Assembly (NCBI RefSeq): GCF_000716445.1
Contig: NZ_JNWK01000011.1
Coordinates: 1 to 64,000 of the forward strand
Length of the DNA: 64,000 bases
DNA from: Streptomyces wedmorensis
GTDB lineage: Bacteria; Actinomycetota; Actinomycetes; Streptomycetales; Streptomycetaceae
Direction: 5' to 3'
The notes beneath the pieces are model-generated. The model was given only the letters and a program-made list of their open reading frames with translations, was not told the DNA's origin and ran no database searches. The position numbers and the translations under genes are program-made. Shown here one piece after another: positions 1 to 8,659 of the stretch (position 1 is its first letter; every line of letters begins with the position of its first letter).

Positions 1-29
1 GTGGGGGTGGGCGGGCCGGGGGGTGGGGG

Positions 30-539
30 TTACTTGCGTTTGGGGTTGCGGGTAGAGGGGTTGTTGGAGCGGGAGGCGCGGCGGGTCAGGGCGGCTTGAT
101 GTTCGGTGCGGTGGAGGTTTTCGCCGGGGGCTTCGACGAGGCAGCGGAGGGAGTAGGCGAGGAGGGAGCCGATGAAGCCGATGGCCTTGAGGCTGCGGAG
201 GGACTCCTCGCGGGCCGGGTCGGCGGGGCGGCGGACGAAGCCTTCCCAGGTCTTGCGGAAGGCGATCGCGCTGCAGACCGCGAACATGACGACGACCAGG
301 ATGTTGACGATGCCGCCGACGGCGGCGATCTGAAGGCCCTCGTAGGCGAAGCGCAGGACGAAGCAGGCAGCGACGGCGGCGGCGAGCGAGCCGACGGCGA
401 GGCCGGCGCGGCGCAGGGCGTAGCCGTCGGTGTGGTCGAGCCAGGACGTGCCGAAGAAGCGGATCTCCTCCGGCTGCGGCCCGGTGGGCGCGGCGCCGGA
501 GGAGCCGCCGGTCGTGCGGGGTTTCTTGTCGTCGCTCAC
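30..539 (-). CDS. Small two-helix membrane protein of unknown function
   Basis: Predicted 169-residue protein with a polar, Pro/Gly-rich N-terminus (about residues 1-40), two hydrophobic helices (about 47-68 and 71-95) and a basic C-terminal tail rich in Arg, Ser and Asn. It is probably an integral membrane protein with both ends in the cytoplasm, but I recognise no enzymatic motif. The start is GTG. There is no ribosome-binding site; instead the hexamer GATAAT lies 7 bases upstream (547-552, complement), so the mRNA may be leaderless. It is read in the same direction as the SH3 gene just upstream (574-825), with a gap of 34 bases. Coding is supported by codon-position GC and by the membrane pattern. 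Function unknown. Confidence 0.7.
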   Translation of the reverse strand: MSDDKKPRTTGGSSGAAPTGPQPEEIRFFGTSWLDHTDGYALRRAGLAVGSLAAAVAACFVLRFAYEGLQIAAVGGIVNILVVVMFAVCSAIAFRKTWEGFVRRPADPAREESLRSLKAIGFIGSLLAYSLRCLVEAPGENLHRTEHQAALTRRASRSNNPSTRNPKRK

Positions 540-573
540 GAGGTCGATTATCCCCGGGGCGACGGAGGAGGGC

Positions 574-825
574 TCAGGAGCAGCGCGGCGCGACGAGGTC
601 GTCGCTGCCCGTGTGCACGTAGGCGTCGGACACGTACTCGCCCGGCGCTATGTTGTCCCAGATGTTCGTGGTGCCGTAGGGGCCGCTGATCCACTCGCCG
701 TACTTCTGGCAGTTGATCGCGACCGTGGCGCCGAGTGGCAGCACCCGGACGATCGGGTGCTTGGTGCTCGGGCCCGATCGGACGTTGACGCGGTAGCCCG
801 GTGCGACCTCGTAGCGCGTGCTCAT
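574..825 (-). CDS. Small bacterial SH3-domain protein
   Basis: 83-residue protein that is essentially one SH3b fold: the YRVNVRSGPSTKHPIVRVLP segment is the typical 'N-V-R-S-G-P-S' SH3_3 signature, followed by a G-W/G-x-W-I strand pattern and 'YVSDAYV'. Such domains usually bind peptidoglycan or are part of secreted proteins. Two Cys residues (NCQK and the C-terminal PRCS) could form a disulphide. No signal peptide is visible from this start, nor from the longer frame that opens at 918, so export would have to be non-classical or the protein acts inside the cell. The ATG at 825 is preferred because GGGGGAGGA stands 5-6 bases before it. Confidence 0.75.
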   Translation of the reverse strand: MSTRYEVAPGYRVNVRSGPSTKHPIVRVLPLGATVAINCQKYGEWISGPYGTTNIWDNIAPGEYVSDAYVHTGSDDLVAPRCS

Positions 826-922
826 GGTGTCCTCCCCCTGTGGCGCAAAAGCGCTCCGCTGAGTTTCACTCTCCGCGACGCGCAGGCTAGCAAGCTCCGC
901 CGACTTCGAGGGCACCATGGAC

Positions 923-928
923 TAGGCT
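923..928 (+). promoter_or_regulatory. Candidate -10 box of the Ser/Thr kinase gene
   Basis: TAGGCT fits the streptomycete vegetative -10 pattern TANNNT and stands 56 bases before the kinase ATG. No convincing -35 hexamer is present 16-18 bases upstream, so this is only a candidate. Confidence 0.3.
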
Positions 929-983
929 CCGTCGGGTCGCGCACCTGCGCGCGAGGTGACGGGCAATCACACGGGGGTGGGCG

Positions 984-3158
984 ATGCCACCGTTGCGCGG
1001 TACCGGTTCCGACCGGGAAGCGGAGGGGCCCCAGTTTGCGGGCGACTACCGGCTCCAGGCGTGTCTGGGGGCCGGCGGCATGGGAGTCGTACACCTCGCG
1101 GCATCGGCCTCGGGCCTGCGGCTCGCGGTCAAGGTCGTACACGCACGGTATGCGGAGGACCCGGAGTTCAGGGCGCGTTTCCGCCAGGAGGTCGCTGCCG
1201 CCCGCAGGGTCAGCGGGGCCTTCACCGCGCCGGTGGTGGACGCCGACCCCGACGCCGTACGGCCCTGGATGGCCACCCTCTACGTCCCCGGCCCGACCCT
1301 CGCCGACCAGGTGAAACGGAACGGCCCGCTGTCCCCCGCCGAACTGCGCCGGCTCACCGCCGGGCTCGCCGAGGCGCTGCGCGACATCCACCGGGCGGGC
1401 GTCGTCCACCGGGATCTCAAGCCCAGCAACGTCCTGCTCACCGACACCGGGCCGAAGGTCATCGACTTCGGCATCTCCCGGCCCGTCGACAGCGACCTGC
1501 ACACCGAGACGGGCAAGCTGATCGGCTCGCCGCCGTTCATGGCGCCGGAGCAGTTCCAGCGCCCGCGCGAGGTCGGACCCGCGGCGGACGTCTTCGCGCT
1601 CGGCTCGGTCCTGGTGCACGCGGCGACCGGGCACGGCCCGTTCGACTCCGACAGCCCGTACATCGTGGCGTACCAGGTCGTCCACGACGAGCCTGACCTG
1701 ACGGGCGTCCCGGCGGAGCTGGCGCCGCTCGTCGCGCGCTGCCTCGCCAAGGAGCCGGCCGACCGGCCGACCCCGGCCGAGATCATGTCGGCGCTGCTTC
1801 CTCCCTCGTACGAGGCGGAGGCCTTCATACCGGCGCAGCGGCGGCGACCCTCGCTGCCGGACGGCGAGCCCGGCCACGCGCCCGCGTGGGACGCGGACAC
1901 CCGCGTACGGGCCACCGCGCCGGCCCCGCGCCGCCGGGGTCCGCGCCTCGCCGGGCGGATCCGTCCGCGCCCGACGCTGGCCGTCGTCGCCGTGCTCGCG
2001 CTGACCGGAGCCGGCCTGTACGCGGCGCTGAGCGCTCCGGCGGGCGGCAGGCCCGAGGCCCCCGCCCACCCGGACGAGGTGGCCAACGCCTTCACCGGCT
2101 GGCAGACCACGCTCCAGGAGCTCGGCCCCACGGCCGCTCCCGCCTGCGCCCACGACTCGGGGGCGCTGTACTGCACGGCCCGGGGCGTCGGGATCGCCCG
2201 GCTCGACCCGGTGACCGGCCGGGTCGTCTGGTCGCGGACCTCCCCCATCGAGCAGGGCTCCCCGGAGGTGCCGGTGGTCCTCGCGGGCGGCAGGCTGATC
2301 GGCGCCGCCGCCCCCACGGAGCCCCTCCGCGCGTACGGGGCCGAGGACGGCCGCCCCGGCTGGCGGGCCGGCTCGGGCGTGCCCGAGGCGTACTGGCCGG
2401 CCGGCTCCGCCGTCGTCCTGTCGGACGGCGCCGGCGGGATGCGGGCGGTCGACAGCCGCAGCGGCAAGGAGCTCTGGCGGCACGGACTGGCGGGGTTCGG
2501 CGTCCCGCGCCCGGGAACGTACGACGCGCCCTCCGGGCTGCTCACGCTGTCCGAGACCTCGTTCGACGGGACGAGCACCCGGGTGGGCGCGATCCGCCCG
2601 GCCACCGGCGAGGTGGCCTGGCACCGGGAGCTGGAGGGCGAGCTCGACCTGGTGGGTCGCACCGGGGACGGCTCGCTGGTCCTGGCCTCGCTGTACGACA
2701 CCGGGCTGGTCGACGCGCTGGTGCTCCTGGGGCCGGGCGACGGCGGCAACGGAGCCGTACGCAGGCTGGCCCTGCCGAGCAGGATGGATCTCCGGGGCAT
2801 CGCCGTGAGCGGCGCCGTCGTCCATCTGCTCGAAGCGGACGGGCACCTCACCGCCTTCGACACCGCCGCGGAGAAGGGGCGGGTGCTGTGGGACCTGGAG
2901 ACGGCCGCCGGGAACGTCTCCCCGCCGGTCCTCGGCCCCGGCGACCGCCTGTACTTCTCCGTCCAGGACGGGCGGCTCCTCGCCGTCGACACCGCGCGCG
3001 GGGCGCTCATCGGCCAGACCAGGCCCCGGCTGCAGAACGGCCGGCTCGGGTACGCGCCCTCGGTGCCCTCGCCGCTGGTCGCCGGGGACCGGGTGTTCGG
3101 GACGGCTCCGGACGGCTCCGTGTTCGCGGTGGACGCGCGCGAGCCGTCGTCCTGGTGA
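984..3158 (+). CDS. Membrane Ser/Thr protein kinase with PQQ-type beta-propeller sensor
   Basis: 724 residues. Residues about 20-275 are a Hanks-type kinase: Gly loop GAGGMG at 29-34, catalytic Lys50, HRDLKPSN with catalytic Asp144, DFG at 161-163 and an APE motif at 187-189. A Pro/Arg-rich juxtamembrane segment (about 280-330) leads to one membrane helix at 331-350. The rest (about 370-720) is extracytoplasmic and shows repeated 'G.vyW..d...G...W' strands typical of PQQ-like beta-propeller repeats, a probable ligand sensor. The architecture matches PknD-like actinobacterial receptor kinases that phosphorylate cytoplasmic targets. The ATG has a GGGGGTGG ribosome-binding site. It converges on ilvD with a shared terminator. 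Confidence 0.93.
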   Translation: MPPLRGTGSDREAEGPQFAGDYRLQACLGAGGMGVVHLAASASGLRLAVKVVHARYAEDPEFRARFRQEVAAARRVSGAFTAPVVDADPDAVRPWMATLYVPGPTLADQVKRNGPLSPAELRRLTAGLAEALRDIHRAGVVHRDLKPSNVLLTDTGPKVIDFGISRPVDSDLHTETGKLIGSPPFMAPEQFQRPREVGPAADVFALGSVLVHAATGHGPFDSDSPYIVAYQVVHDEPDLTGVPAELAPLVARCLAKEPADRPTPAEIMSALLPPSYEAEAFIPAQRRRPSLPDGEPGHAPAWDADTRVRATAPAPRRRGPRLAGRIRPRPTLAVVAVLALTGAGLYAALSAPAGGRPEAPAHPDEVANAFTGWQTTLQELGPTAAPACAHDSGALYCTARGVGIARLDPVTGRVVWSRTSPIEQGSPEVPVVLAGGRLIGAAAPTEPLRAYGAEDGRPGWRAGSGVPEAYWPAGSAVVLSDGAGGMRAVDSRSGKELWRHGLAGFGVPRPGTYDAPSGLLTLSETSFDGTSTRVGAIRPATGEVAWHRELEGELDLVGRTGDGSLVLASLYDTGLVDALVLLGPGDGGNGAVRRLALPSRMDLRGIAVSGAVVHLLEADGHLTAFDTAAEKGRVLWDLETAAGNVSPPVLGPGDRLYFSVQDGRLLAVDTARGALIGQTRPRLQNGRLGYAPSVPSPLVAGDRVFGTAPDGSVFAVDAREPSSW

Positions 3159-3171
3159 ACGGCGGTACGCC

Positions 3172-3226
3172 GGAGGTACGACGAAGGGGAGCGGGCCCGC
3201 AGCCCGCTCCCCTTCGTCGTACCTCC
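3172..3226. terminator. Bidirectional terminator, 25-bp perfect stem
   Basis: Arms 3172-3196 and 3202-3226 are exact reverse complements over 25 bases (starting GGAGGTACGACGAAGGGG) around the 5-base loop CCGCA. It lies between the convergent kinase gene (ends 3158) and ilvD (ends 3234) and can serve both directions. Confidence 0.9.
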
Positions 3227-3233
3227 AGCGGGC

Positions 3234-5087
3234 TCAGCCCAGCTTCGTCACGTCCCTGACGGCGCCCTTGTCGGCGCTGGTCGCCATCGCGGCGTAGGCG
3301 CGGAGGGCGGCGGACACCTTGCGCTGCCGGTTCTTCGGGGCGTAGACGCCGCCCAGCGCCTCACGGCGGGCGGCGAGGGTGGCCTCGTCGACGAGGAGCT
3401 CGATGGAGCGGTTCGGGATGTCGATGCGGATCCGGTCGCCGTCCTCGACGAGGGCGATCGTGCCGCCCGACGCGGCCTCCGGGGAGGCGTGGCCGATGGA
3501 GAGGCCCGAGGTGCCGCCGGAGAAGCGGCCGTCGGTGACCAGCGCGCAGGTCTTGCCCAGGCCCCGGCCCTTGAGGAAGGACGTCGGGTAGAGCATCTCC
3601 TGCATGCCGGGGCCGCCGCGCGGGCCCTCGTACCGGATGACGACCACGTCGCCGTCCTTGACCTGCTTGTTGAGGATCTTCTCGACGGCCTCGTCCTGCG
3701 ACTCGCAGACGACGGCAGGGCCCTCGAAGGTCCAGATCGACTCGTCGACGCCGGCCGTCTTCACGACGCAGCCGTCGGCGGCGAGGTTGCCGTGCAGGAC
3801 GGCGAGGCCGCCGTCCTTCGAGTACGCGTGGGCCGCGTCGCGGATGCAGCCGCCGGCCGCGTCCACGTCCAGCGCCTCCCAGCGCTCGGACTGGGAGAAG
3901 GCGGTCGCCGAGCGGACGCAGCCGGGGGCCGCGTGGAACAGCTCGATCGCCTCGTCGGACGCGGAGCCGCCGCGGACGTCCCAGGTGTCCAGCCACTCCT
4001 TGATGGAGGCGGAGTGGACGGAGTTGACGTCCTCGTTGAGCAGGCCGGCGCGGTAGAGCTCGCCGAGGATCGCCGGGATGCCGCCGGCCCGGTGCACGTC
4101 CTCCATGTAGTACGTGCGGTCCTTGGCGACGTTCGGGGCGACCTTGGCCAGGCAGGGCACCCGGCGCGAGATCTCGTCCATGTCGGTGAGGCCGTAGTCG
4201 AGCTCGGCCTCCTGCGCGGCGGCGAGCAGGTGCAGGATCGTGTTGGTCGAGCCGCCCATGGCGATGTCGAGCGCCATGGCGTTCTCGAAGGCCGCGCGGG
4301 TCGCGATCGCGCGCGGCAGGACGGAGGCGTCGTCCTCGTCGTAGTACCGGCGGGTGATGTCGACGACCGTGCGGGCCGCGTCCTCGTACAGCGCCTTGCG
4401 GCCGGTGTGGGTGGCGAGCAGCGAGCCGTTGCCGGGGAGGGAGAGGCCGATGGCCTCGGTCAGGCAGTTCATCGAGTTGGCGGTGAACATGCCGGAACAG
4501 GAGCCGCAGGTCGGGCAGGCGTTCTCCTCGATCCGGGCGATGTCCTCGTCCGAGATCGCGGGGTTCACCGCGTCGGAGATCGCGTCGACCAGGTCGAGCG
4601 TGCGGACCGTGCCGTCGACGAGGGTGGCGCGGCCGGACTCCATCGGGCCGCCGGAGACGAAGACCGTCGGGATGTTGAGGCGCAGGGCCGCCATCAGCAT
4701 GCCGGGGGTGATCTTGTCGCAGTTGGAGATGCAGATCAGGGCGTCGGCGCAGTGTGCCTCGACCATGTACTCCACGCTGTCGGCGATCAGGTCGCGGGAG
4801 GGCAGCGAGTAGAGCATGCCGCCGTGGCCCATCGCGATGCCGTCGTCGACGGCGATCGTGTTGAACTCGCGGGCGATGCCGCCGGCGGCCGTGATGGCCT
4901 CGGAGACGATCCGGCCGACCGGCTGGAGGTGGGTGTGGCCGGGGACGAACTCCGTGAAGGAGTTGGCGACCGCGATGATGGGCTTCCGGCCGATGTCCGC
5001 GCCGGGTACACCGGAGGCGCGCATAAGGGCGCGGGCGCCCGCCATGTTGCGACCGTGGGTGACTGTGCGGGACCTCAGCTCGGGCAT
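3234..5087 (-). CDS. ilvD: Dihydroxy-acid dehydratase
   Basis: 617-residue enzyme of branched-chain amino acid and pantothenate precursor synthesis; it dehydrates 2,3-dihydroxyisovalerate and its homologue to the 2-keto acids. Visible family marks are the iron-sulphur ligand Cys in 'NCDKITPGM', the '[18 protein letters not shown]' block with further cluster Cys residues, and the conserved C-terminal '[20 protein letters not shown]' segment. Length fits the IlvD family. A longer open frame exists to 5144, but the ATG at 5087 begins the conserved '[13 protein letters not shown]' and has GAGGAG 9 bases upstream. Transcribed alone, ending at the shared terminator. Confidence 0.97.
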   Translation of the reverse strand: MPELRSRTVTHGRNMAGARALMRASGVPGADIGRKPIIAVANSFTEFVPGHTHLQPVGRIVSEAITAAGGIAREFNTIAVDDGIAMGHGGMLYSLPSRDLIADSVEYMVEAHCADALICISNCDKITPGMLMAALRLNIPTVFVSGGPMESGRATLVDGTVRTLDLVDAISDAVNPAISDEDIARIEENACPTCGSCSGMFTANSMNCLTEAIGLSLPGNGSLLATHTGRKALYEDAARTVVDITRRYYDEDDASVLPRAIATRAAFENAMALDIAMGGSTNTILHLLAAAQEAELDYGLTDMDEISRRVPCLAKVAPNVAKDRTYYMEDVHRAGGIPAILGELYRAGLLNEDVNSVHSASIKEWLDTWDVRGGSASDEAIELFHAAPGCVRSATAFSQSERWEALDVDAAGGCIRDAAHAYSKDGGLAVLHGNLAADGCVVKTAGVDESIWTFEGPAVVCESQDEAVEKILNKQVKDGDVVVIRYEGPRGGPGMQEMLYPTSFLKGRGLGKTCALVTDGRFSGGTSGLSIGHASPEAASGGTIALVEDGDRIRIDIPNRSIELLVDEATLAARREALGGVYAPKNRQRKVSAALRAYAAMATSADKGAVRDVTKLG

Positions 5088-5180
5088 CGTCGCTCGCTCC
5101 TCGTGATGGGTGTGCTTGCATTCGAGCGTACGCCGACGCTCCAAGATCTGGACAGGCCGTCCGGAATGCGGGACGGATGT

Positions 5181-5792
5181 TCAGCCTTCGGTCAGGTACC
5201 GCTGGAGCGTCGGGGCCACCTGGGCCACGATCGCCTCCGGGTCTGCGGAGGCCAGCGGCTCGACCTTGATGACGTACCGCATGATCACGATCCCGATCAT
5301 CTGGGAGGCGGCCAGCTCCGCCCGGAGCGCCGGTTCCGGCACGTCCAGCTCGGCCGCGATCCGCTCCAGGAGCCGGCGGAGCACGAAGGTCCGCAGCACC
5401 TTGGCCGCCGCCTCGTGGGTCAGCGCGGAACGGACGGTCGCGAGGAGCGGGGCGCGGCTGACCGGGTTCTCCCAGACGCCGATGAAGAACCTCGCGAGCC
5501 GCTCGCCGATGGCGTCGCGCGGGCCCGCGACGATCGCCGGGACGACGGCCGCGGGCTCGAAGGACACCTCGATCGCGGCGGCGAAGACCTCGTCCTTCGT
5601 ACCGAAGTAGTGGTGCACGAGCGCCGGGTCCACGCCCGCCGCCCGGGCGATGCCGCGCACCGAGGCCTTGTCGTAGCCCCGCTCCGCGAACTCGGCGCGG
5701 GCCGCGTCCAGGATGCGTTCGCGCGAGCCCGGGCCGCTCTCCTCCTCGGTGCGGGAGGGACGGCCGCGCCGGCGCGGGGCCTCCGCGGTCAC
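5181..5792 (-). CDS. TetR-family transcriptional regulator
   Basis: 203 residues. A basic N-terminus (RRRGRPSR) precedes a TetR helix-turn-helix at about residues 25-70, with the canonical '[28 protein letters not shown]' flow and the '[11 protein letters not shown]' end of the domain. The C-terminal half is a helical ligand/dimer domain, of the TetR_C_33-like type by feel; the ligand is unknown. The GTG start overlaps the TGA of the preceding isomerase gene as GTGA, so the two are translationally coupled. This suggests the regulator controls the isomerase operon or itself. Confidence 0.88.
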   Translation of the reverse strand: MTAEAPRRRGRPSRTEEESGPGSRERILDAARAEFAERGYDKASVRGIARAAGVDPALVHHYFGTKDEVFAAAIEVSFEPAAVVPAIVAGPRDAIGERLARFFIGVWENPVSRAPLLATVRSALTHEAAAKVLRTFVLRRLLERIAAELDVPEPALRAELAASQMIGIVIMRYVIKVEPLASADPEAIVAQVAPTLQRYLTEG

Positions 5793-6625
5793 GGTCGCGG
5801 CACCCGGGAGGGGCGGGTGGGGGCGGACGCGAGGTGCAGTCGGGTGAACGCCAGGGCCTCCGCGAGGTCGGCCTCGCGTTCGGCGGCTGACATCGCCCGG
5901 CGGGTGTTGACCTCGATGACGACGTGGCCGTCGAAACCGGTGAGGGCGAGCCGCTCCAGGAGCTCGGCGCAGGGCTGCGTGCCGCGCCCCGGGACCAGGT
6001 GCTCGTCCTTCGCCGAGCCCTTCCCGTCGGCCAGGTGGACGTGGCCGAGCCGGTCGCCCATCCGGTCGATCATCGCGAGGGCGTCGGTGCGGGCGGTCGC
6101 GGTGTGCGAGAGGTCGACGGTGAAGTGCCGGTAGTCGTCCTTGGTGACGTCCCACTCGGGGGCGTACGCGAGCATCTCTCGGTCCTTGTACCGCCACGGG
6201 TACATGTTCTCGACGGCGAACCGGACGTCGGTCTCGTCCGCCATCCGCCAGATGCCGGTGACGAAGTCCTTGGCGTACTGCCGCTGCCAGCGGAAGGGCG
6301 GGTGCACGACGACCGTCGACGCGCCGAGCTTCTCGGCGGCCGCCTGGGCGCGCTGGAGCTTGACCCACGGGTCGGTGGACCAGACGCGCTGGGTGATGAG
6401 GAGACAGGGGGCGTGGACGGCCAGGATCGGGACCTGGTGGTAGTCGGAGAGGCGGCGCAACGCCTCGATGTCCTGGCTGACCGGGTCGGTCCACACCATG
6501 ACCTCGACGCCGTCGTAGCCGAGGCGCGCGGCGATCTCGAAGGCCGTCGCCGTCGACTCCGGATAGACCGAGGCCGTCGACAGGGCGACCTTCGCATCCG
6601 GGATGCGCACCACTGGTTCTGCCAC
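5789..6625 (-). CDS. Sugar phosphate isomerase/epimerase (xylose isomerase-like TIM barrel)
   Basis: 278-residue protein of the AP-endonuclease-2/xylose isomerase-like TIM-barrel superfamily. Metal-ligand style residues appear in order: E in '[10 protein letters not shown]', H in 'ILAVHAPC', H in '[11 protein letters not shown]', E in '[10 protein letters not shown]', D and H in '[11 protein letters not shown]', H in 'GHVHLADG' and E in 'HVVIEVN'. Family members isomerise or epimerise small sugars; the substrate here cannot be read from sequence. The GTG at 6625 has no ribosome-binding site, but TACCCT lies 6 bases upstream, suggesting a leaderless mRNA. It overlaps the following TetR gene by 4 bases. 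Confidence 0.85.
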   Translation of the reverse strand: MAEPVVRIPDAKVALSTASVYPESTATAFEIAARLGYDGVEVMVWTDPVSQDIEALRRLSDYHQVPILAVHAPCLLITQRVWSTDPWVKLQRAQAAAEKLGASTVVVHPPFRWQRQYAKDFVTGIWRMADETDVRFAVENMYPWRYKDREMLAYAPEWDVTKDDYRHFTVDLSHTATARTDALAMIDRMGDRLGHVHLADGKGSAKDEHLVPGRGTQPCAELLERLALTGFDGHVVIEVNTRRAMSAAEREADLAEALAFTRLHLASAPTRPSRVPRP

Positions 6626-6723
6626 GCAGACAGGGTACGGGGCCCGCCGGGGGGCCGGAGGGTGGTTCGGGTCACGCCCGGCCCCCGCGACCGTGCGGGG
6701 ACCGGCGGCGGGGCGGCGCCGGG

Positions 6724-7656
6724 TCAGTGCTCCGGGAGGTGGTCGAGGCGGCGGAGGATGACGCCCTCGCGGAGGGCCCAGGGACAGATCTCCAGCTCCT
6801 CGACGCCGAGCAGGTCCATGGCGCCCTCGGCGACGACGGCGCCCGCGAGGAGCTGGCCCGCGCGGCCCTCCGAGACGCCGGGCAGGGCCGCGCGCTCGGG
6901 GGCGGTCATGGCGGCGAGGCGCGGGACCCACTCCTCCAGGGACTTGCGGGTCAGGATCCGCTCGACGTAGAGGCCCTCGCCGGAGCCGGGGGCGCCGGCG
7001 ATCCTGGCCAGCTGCTTGAAGGTCTTGGAGGTGGCGACGATGTGGTCGGGGCGGCCGAAGCGGGTGAACTCGCCGACCGTACGGGCGATCTGGGCGCGCA
7101 CATGGCGGCGCAGGGCCTTCACGTCGGCGCCGTCGGCCGGGTCGCCGGGCAGCCAGCCGGCGGTCAGCCGGCCGGCGCCGAGCGGCAGGGAGACGGCCGC
7201 GTCCGGGTCCTCGTCGATGCCGAAGGCGACTTCGAGGGAGCCGCCGCCGATGTCGAGGAGGAGGAGCTTGCCGGCGGACCAGCCGAACCAGCGACGGGCG
7301 GCGAGGAAGGTGAGCCGGGCCTCCTCCTCGCCGGTGAGGACCTGGAGGTCGACACCGGTCTCGTCCTTCACGCGCGCGAGGACGGCGTCGGCGTTGCTGG
7401 CCTCCCGCACGGCCGAGGTCGCGAACGGCAGCACCTCCTCGCAGCCCTTGTCCTCGGCGGCCAGGAGCGCGCCCCGGACGGTCGCGATGAGCCGCTCGAC
7501 GCCGTCGGGCGCGATCGCCCCCCGCTCGTCGAGGAGTTCGGCGAGCCTGAGCTCCGCCTTGTGGGAATGGGCGGGCAGTGGCCGGGCGCCGGGATGGGCG
7601 TCCACCACCAGGAGGTGCACTGTGTTCGAACCGACGTCGAGGACTCCGAGTCTCAT
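6724..7656 (-). CDS. Ppx/GppA family exopolyphosphatase / ppGpp-metabolism phosphatase
   Basis: 310 residues with the ASKHA-type actin fold of Ppx/GppA: '[16 protein letters not shown]' phosphate-1 loop at the N-terminus, '[10 protein letters not shown]' and '[11 protein letters not shown]' signature, '[12 protein letters not shown]' phosphate-2 loop, and '[14 protein letters not shown]' near the end. These enzymes split inorganic polyphosphate and/or pppGpp. The ATG at 7656 starts the conserved core; a longer frame to 7704 would run into the divergent gene. TAGCGT stands 7 bases upstream of the ATG and there is no Shine-Dalgarno, so a leaderless transcript is likely. Confidence 0.92.
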   Translation of the reverse strand: MRLGVLDVGSNTVHLLVVDAHPGARPLPAHSHKAELRLAELLDERGAIAPDGVERLIATVRGALLAAEDKGCEEVLPFATSAVREASNADAVLARVKDETGVDLQVLTGEEEARLTFLAARRWFGWSAGKLLLLDIGGGSLEVAFGIDEDPDAAVSLPLGAGRLTAGWLPGDPADGADVKALRRHVRAQIARTVGEFTRFGRPDHIVATSKTFKQLARIAGAPGSGEGLYVERILTRKSLEEWVPRLAAMTAPERAALPGVSEGRAGQLLAGAVVAEGAMDLLGVEELEICPWALREGVILRRLDHLPEH

Positions 7657-7663
7657 GGGCGGA

Positions 7664-7690
7664 ACGCTACTGCTCCGACCCGCATACGCT
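7664..7690. promoter_or_regulatory. Divergent, probably leaderless promoter pair
   Basis: Leftward -10 TAGCGT occupies 7664-7669 (complement), 7 bases from the Ppx ATG. Rightward -10 TACGCT occupies 7685-7690, 7 bases from the GTG of the Cys-rich gene. Each promoter's upstream half must lie inside the other's, within a 41-base gap. Confidence 0.55.
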
Positions 7691-7697
7691 TGGTGTT

Positions 7698-8582
7698 GTG
7701 CCAAAGACGAAGAAGGCGAAGCCGGACAAAGACCGTGACAGTGACAACGGCGTGAAGGCGGCCAGGACGGCGCACGCGGCGAAGTCGGTGAAGGCGGTCA
7801 AGGTCGGGAAGCGGAAGCGGGGCAAGGCGGAGGAGCCGGACGAGAAGGGACTGGACTTCGCGCGCGCGTGGGTCGAGTTTCCGGATCCGGCCGACGAGGA
7901 GCAGGTCTTCCGCTGCGACCTGACGTGGCTGACCTCGCGCTGGACCTGCATCTTCGGGAACGGCTGCCAGGGCATCCAGGAGGGACGCGCGGACGACGGC
8001 TGCTGCACGCTCGGTGCGCACTTCTCCGACGAGGACGACGAGAAGCGGGTGGCCGAGCATGTGGCGCGGCTCACGCCGGAGCTGTGGCAGTTCCACGACG
8101 TCGGCGCGGAGTCGGGCTGGGTGCAGCTCGACGAGGACGGCGACCGGCAGACCCGCCGTTGGGAGGGGTCGTGCATCTTCCAGAACCGGCCCGGTTTCGC
8201 GGGCGGCGCGGGGTGCTCGCTGCACATCCTGGCGATGAAGGAGGGCCGGGAGCCGCTGGAGACCAAGCCGGACGTGTGCTGGCAGCTGCCGGTGCGGCGG
8301 ACGTACGACTGGATCGACCGCCCCGACGACAGCCGGGTGCTCCAGGTGTCGATCGGCGAGTACGACCGGCGTGGCTGGGGGCCTGGTGGCCACGACCTGC
8401 ACTGGTACTGCACGACGGCGTCCTCGGCGCACGTCGGCGGTGAGCCGGTCTATGTCTCGTACCGGCCGGAGCTCGTCGAGATGATGGGCGAGGAGGCGTA
8501 CGAGGTGCTGGTCGGGCTGTGCGAGGCGCGGCTCTCCTCGCAGCTGCCGCTGGTGGCCCCGCACCCGGCCGACCCGGCCTGA
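7698..8582 (+). CDS. Conserved Cys-rich protein of unknown function
   Basis: 294 residues. The first 45 residues are a Lys/Arg-rich, likely disordered tail that may contact nucleic acid. The core contains a Cys array: a Cys in 'FRCDLTW', '[13 protein letters not shown]', '[11 protein letters not shown]', later '[11 protein letters not shown]', '[10 protein letters not shown]', 'DVCWQLP' and 'HWYCTT'. The spacing recalls YkgJ/DUF3109-type putative iron or zinc chelate proteins, but I am not sure of the family. The GTG at 7698 has no ribosome-binding site; TACGCT stands 7 bases before it. It diverges from the Ppx gene with only 41 bases between start codons. Function unknown. Confidence 0.75.
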   Translation: MPKTKKAKPDKDRDSDNGVKAARTAHAAKSVKAVKVGKRKRGKAEEPDEKGLDFARAWVEFPDPADEEQVFRCDLTWLTSRWTCIFGNGCQGIQEGRADDGCCTLGAHFSDEDDEKRVAEHVARLTPELWQFHDVGAESGWVQLDEDGDRQTRRWEGSCIFQNRPGFAGGAGCSLHILAMKEGREPLETKPDVCWQLPVRRTYDWIDRPDDSRVLQVSIGEYDRRGWGPGGHDLHWYCTTASSAHVGGEPVYVSYRPELVEMMGEEAYEVLVGLCEARLSSQLPLVAPHPADPA

Positions 8583-8659
8583 TCGACAGGGCCAGGCGGG
8601 ACTTTCCGGATACCCCCTGAGGAATCGACCGGGCATCCCCTGGGAAACCGCCCCTCCCC

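Noticed and set aside
822..2846. 674-codon open frame on the minus strand opposite the Ser/Thr kinase
   Set aside because: Shadow frame of a high-GC gene; composition is Arg/Gly/Pro noise, while the plus-strand frame has all kinase motifs.
3489..6134. 881-codon plus-strand frame opposite ilvD and tetR
   Set aside because: Crosses two clear minus-strand genes; no recognisable protein features.
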